Made by a program: the position numbers and the translations under genes. Of a stretch of 64,000 nucleotides of DNA, positions 61,870-64,000 are shown piece after piece. Every line of letters begins with the position of its first letter. Position 1 is the first letter of the stretch. This stretch comes from Acanthosepion esculentum (taxonomy: Eukaryota; Mollusca; Cephalopoda; Sepiida; Sepiidae). The notes beneath the pieces were generated by a model, which was not told the origin of the DNA, searched no databases, and worked only from the letters and a program-made list of their open reading frames with translations. The stretch spans positions 7,041,501 to 7,105,500 of the forward strand of contig CAXIWW010000817.1 of assembly GCA_964036315.1 (NCBI GenBank). Direction: 5' to 3'.

Positions 61870-61950
61870 GGGCTCGTAGCTGCGTGGAATTGCTTGTAAT
61901 GAAACTGGCACAAAAATCCAAGAGAATTGGGCTTGCTGCTGTGATTGCAT
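61870..61950 (+). repeat. 60-bp variant pair, copy 1 (1,630-bp spacing)
   Basis: GGGCTCGTAGCTGCGTGG followed by a GGCACAAAAA variant and CTTGCTGC recurs at 63,500-63,580. This copy is more degenerate and its last monomer is shortened near 61,932-61,945. Confidence 0.72.
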
Positions 61951-62085
61951 GTAAGGCAGTTGCTACAAAAGAGCCAGGCGTATTCGGCTTGTAGAAGCCT
62001 GAGATTGCTTGTAAGGCAGTTTACACAAGAGAGCCAAGAAAAGTCGGCTCGGAGCAGCCTGACATTGCTTGTAAGGCAGTTGTCA

Positions 62086-62200
62086 CAAAAGAGCCAGTAG
62101 AATTCGTCTTGTAGCAGCCTGAGATTGCTTGTAATGCAGTCGCCACAAAAGAGCCTTGAGAAATCGCCTCGTAGAAGCCTGGGATGGTTTGTAAGGCAAT
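62086..62200 (+). repeat. 60-bp array higher-order repeat, copy 1
   Basis: Two successive 60-bp variants (GCCAGTAGAATTCGTCTTG, then CGCCACAAAAGAGCCTTGAG) recur in the same order at 62,945-63,059, offset 859 bp, about 14 monomers. Confidence 0.82.
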
Positions 62201-62944
62201 TGGCAAAAAGCCAGTAGAATTAGGCTTGTTGAACCCTGAGATTGCTTGTAAGGCCAGGCGTAGACGGCTTGTAGCAGTCTGAGATTGCTTTTAAGGCATT
62301 TGTCACAAAAAAAAGATGACGGCTCGTAGAAGCCTGAGATTGCTTTTAATCAGTTGTCACAAAAGAGCCAGGAGAATTCGGCTTGTAGCAGCCTGAGATT
62401 GCTTTTAAGGCAGTTGCCACAAAAGAGCCAGGAGAAATCCGCTAGTAGAGGCTGGGATGTCTTGTAAGGCAATTGGCACAAAAAAGCCAGGAGATCGGCT
62501 CGTAGCAGCCTGAGATTGCTTGTAAGGCAGTTGTCATAGAAGAGCCAGGCTCGTAGAAGCCTGAGATTGCTTGGAAGGCAGTTGGCAGAATAGAGGCAGG
62601 AGAATCGTCTTGTAGCAACCTGAGATCCTTTGTAAGACAGTTTTCACAAATTGCCAGATGACGTCGGCCCATAGCAGCCTGAGATTGCTTGTAAGGCAGT
62701 TTTCACAGACGAGCCAGCAGGTGTAGGCTCGTATTAGCCTGAGATCGTTGTAAGGCAGTTTTCACAAAAGTGCCAGGATATGTCGTTTTGTAGCAGCCTG
62801 AGACTGCTTGTAAGGCAGTTTCCACAAAAGAGCAAGGCGTATTCGGCTTGTAGCAGCCTGAGATTTCATGTAAGGCAGTTTGCACAAACGTCTTAAGAGA
62901 AATCGGATCATAGCAGCCTGACATTGCTTGTAAGGGAGTTGTCA

Positions 62945-63059
62945 CAAAAGAGCCAGTAGAATTCGTCTTGTAGCAGCCTGAGATTGCTTGTAAGGCAGTC
63001 GCCACAAAAGAGCCTTGAGAAATCGGCTCGTAGCAGCCTGGGATTATTTTGTAAGGCAA
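62945..63059 (+). repeat. 60-bp array higher-order repeat, copy 2
   Basis: Partner of 62,086-62,200. Differences are few (for example GTAAGGCAGTC here against GTAATGCAGTC). Confidence 0.82.
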
Positions 63060-63499
63060 TTTGCAAAAAAGCCAGGAACATTGGGCTTGCTGCAGCCTGA
63101 GATTGCTTGTAAGGCAGTTGTCACGAAAGACCCAGGAGATCGAATTTTTAGCAGCCTAAGATTGCTTGTAATGCAGTTGTCTTAAAAGTGCCAGCAGGTG
63201 TAGGCTTGTAGAAGAATGAGATTGCTTGTAAGGCAATTTTCACAAATCTCCCAGGAGAACCGGCTCGTAGAATCCTATGTTTGCGTGTAAGGCACTTTCC
63301 ACAAAAAGCCAGGAGAAATGGGCTCGTAGCAGCCTGAGATTGCTTGTAAGGCAGGTGTCACAAAAGAGTCAGGCGTATTCGGATTGTAGCAGCCTGAGAT
63401 TGCTTGTAAGGCTGTCTTCACAAAATGAGCCAGCAGGATTGGGCTTGCTGCAGCCTGAGATTCGTTGTAAGGCAGTTGTCACAACAAGCCAGGAGAAAT

Positions 63500-63580
63500 G
63501 GGCTCGTAGCTGCGTGGGATTGCTTGTAAGGCAAATGGCACAAAAAGCCAGGAGAATTAGCTTGCTGCAGCCTGAGATTG
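63500..63580 (+). repeat. 60-bp variant pair, copy 2 (1,630-bp spacing)
   Basis: Partner of 61,870-61,950. The order of variants is the same, supporting duplication of multi-monomer blocks within the 60-bp array. Confidence 0.72.
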
Positions 63581-63810
63581 ATTATAAGGCAGTTTTCACA
63601 AAAGAGTCAGGAGATGTCGATTTTTAGCAACCTGAGATTGCTTGTAAGGCAGTGGTCACAAAAGAGACAGGCGTAGTCAGCTTGTAGCAGCCAGAGATTG
63701 ATTTTAGCGCAGTTTTCACAGAAAAGCCAGCAGGTGTGGGCTTCTATAAGCCTGAGATTGCTTGTAAGGCAGTTGTCACAAAAGAGCCAGGAAATGCCGT
63801 TTTGTAGCAG

Positions 63811-63984
63811 CAGATTTTTCATTTGGTCAGATAGTAAAAAGTACAGCTTTAACATTGTGCGCGGTATGTCGTCTGACAATTTAGAGCGTCCGAATTCCAG
63901 TGTGCACAATAAGACTGCATTTCTAATTTTCCTTTTTATCGAATCCACAAAATATTGGTGTCCAATTGTCGGGAATTCCTTACC
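63811..63984 (-). other. Possible coding fragment on the minus strand (weak)
   Basis: The minus strand stays open from just after a TAA at 63,985-63,987 through the unique flank and on into the 60-bp array. The unique part reads residues such as HQYFVDSIKRK, AVLLCTLEFGR and MLKLYFLLSDQ, less biased than the repeat-encoded peptides. No family is recognised and no ATG lies near its start; an internal ATG occurs mid-segment. The plus strand is also open across the region (to 63,994), so openness alone is weak. It could be an exon edge or chance. Confidence 0.2.
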
Positions 63985-64000
63985 TTATCCATAATTAAAA
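63811..64000. other. Non-repetitive right flank
   Basis: After the last GTAGCAG (to 63,810) the sequence no longer matches either satellite. It is AT-rich with mixed composition and several CpGs (GTGCGCGG near 63,858, GAGCGTCCG near 63,883). No transposon end, terminal repeat or RNA gene is visible in the 190 bp. It probably marks the edge of the satellite domain. Confidence 0.7.

Larger units (their letters stand above)
60900..63810 (+). repeat. 60-bp tandem repeat array (about 48 copies)
   Basis: A different satellite, period 60 bp (59-61 with indels; copies 60,961-61,260 are in perfect 60-bp register). The core reads AGCCTGAGATTGCTTGTAAG, then GCAGTTGTCACAAAAGAGCC, followed by a variable AGGAGAATTCGGCTTGT-like end. 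It is unrelated by eye to the 22-bp monomer. One plus frame and two minus frames lack stops in the consensus, giving 20-residue periodic ORFs of up to 150 codons, but frequent 1-bp indels break every frame. CpG is more common here (TTCGGC, GTCGGCTCG) than in the main array. Confidence 0.93.

Noticed and set aside
62703..63059. Minus-strand 118-codon ORF with six 20-residue repeats as a real protein
   Set aside because: It spans only part of the array, is bounded by indels that break the frame, and an alternative minus frame and a plus frame are also open over the same repeats.
60900..63810. Ribosomal DNA intergenic spacer with 60-bp enhancer repeats
   Set aside because: The 60-bp period suggested it, but no rRNA gene end, spacer promoter or terminator is visible in the window, so there is nothing specific to support it.

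Overview
This window is non-genic eukaryotic satellite DNA. About 60.9 kb of the 64 kb is one nested tandem-repeat array. A second, unrelated 60-bp tandem repeat fills roughly 60,900-63,810, and only the last ~190 bp (63,811-64,000) looks single-copy. I see no supportable protein gene, RNA gene, transposon or CRISPR array. A bacterial or viral source is very unlikely given 60 kb of pure satellite. The taxon cannot be named from the sequence. The many long ORFs are an artefact: the 22-bp monomer has no stop in any forward frame, and because 22 mod 3 = 1 all three frames spell the same cyclic hydrophobic 22-residue string.

The main array has at least four levels. Level 1 is a 22-bp monomer (example 2,500-2,521) that begins TTGGCACTTTT, ends CTATCAGCTG and carries a CAGCTG palindrome. 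Level 2 is a composite unit of about 197 fixed bp plus n monomers, with n from 1 to about 25. It consists of a leader with adjacent CCTAGG and ACTAGT sites, a monomer tract usually bracketed by TGGTGCTG, a spacer with one conserved CpG, an AT-rich TATATAAAC module, a T-run, a TAGTG/CACTA stem around a G-run, and a conserved tail with TGATCA. I estimate roughly 200 such units. Level 3 is groups of units duplicated with periods I could align by eye: 539, 718, 921, 1,393, 2,057 and about 3,375 bp. Level 4 is a 19.6-kb tandem segmental duplication (12,645-32,274 and 32,275 to about 51,383).

Orientation by block: 1-15,585 plus; 15,586-24,408 minus; 24,416-35,215 plus; 35,216-44,660 minus; 44,668-60,899 plus. 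The two minus blocks are the two copies of one inverted block carried inside the 19.6-kb duplication. The first breakpoint shows essentially no microhomology; the second shares 7 bp (GTTTATA). The minus block contains a collinear inverted copy of plus-strand units at 2,985-8,190, so it looks like an inverted duplication rather than a simple flip. That older copy serves as an internal outgroup showing which unit-sized differences between the 19.6-kb copies are probably losses.

At 60,899/60,900 the composite array stops inside its AT module and the 60-bp array starts abruptly, with about 48 copies and its own higher-order spacing. The main points of interest are the nested architecture, the embedded inverted block with readable breakpoints, and the mutation record of the single CpG per unit. 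All large-scale statements rest on alignment by eye, and such arrays are prone to misassembly.
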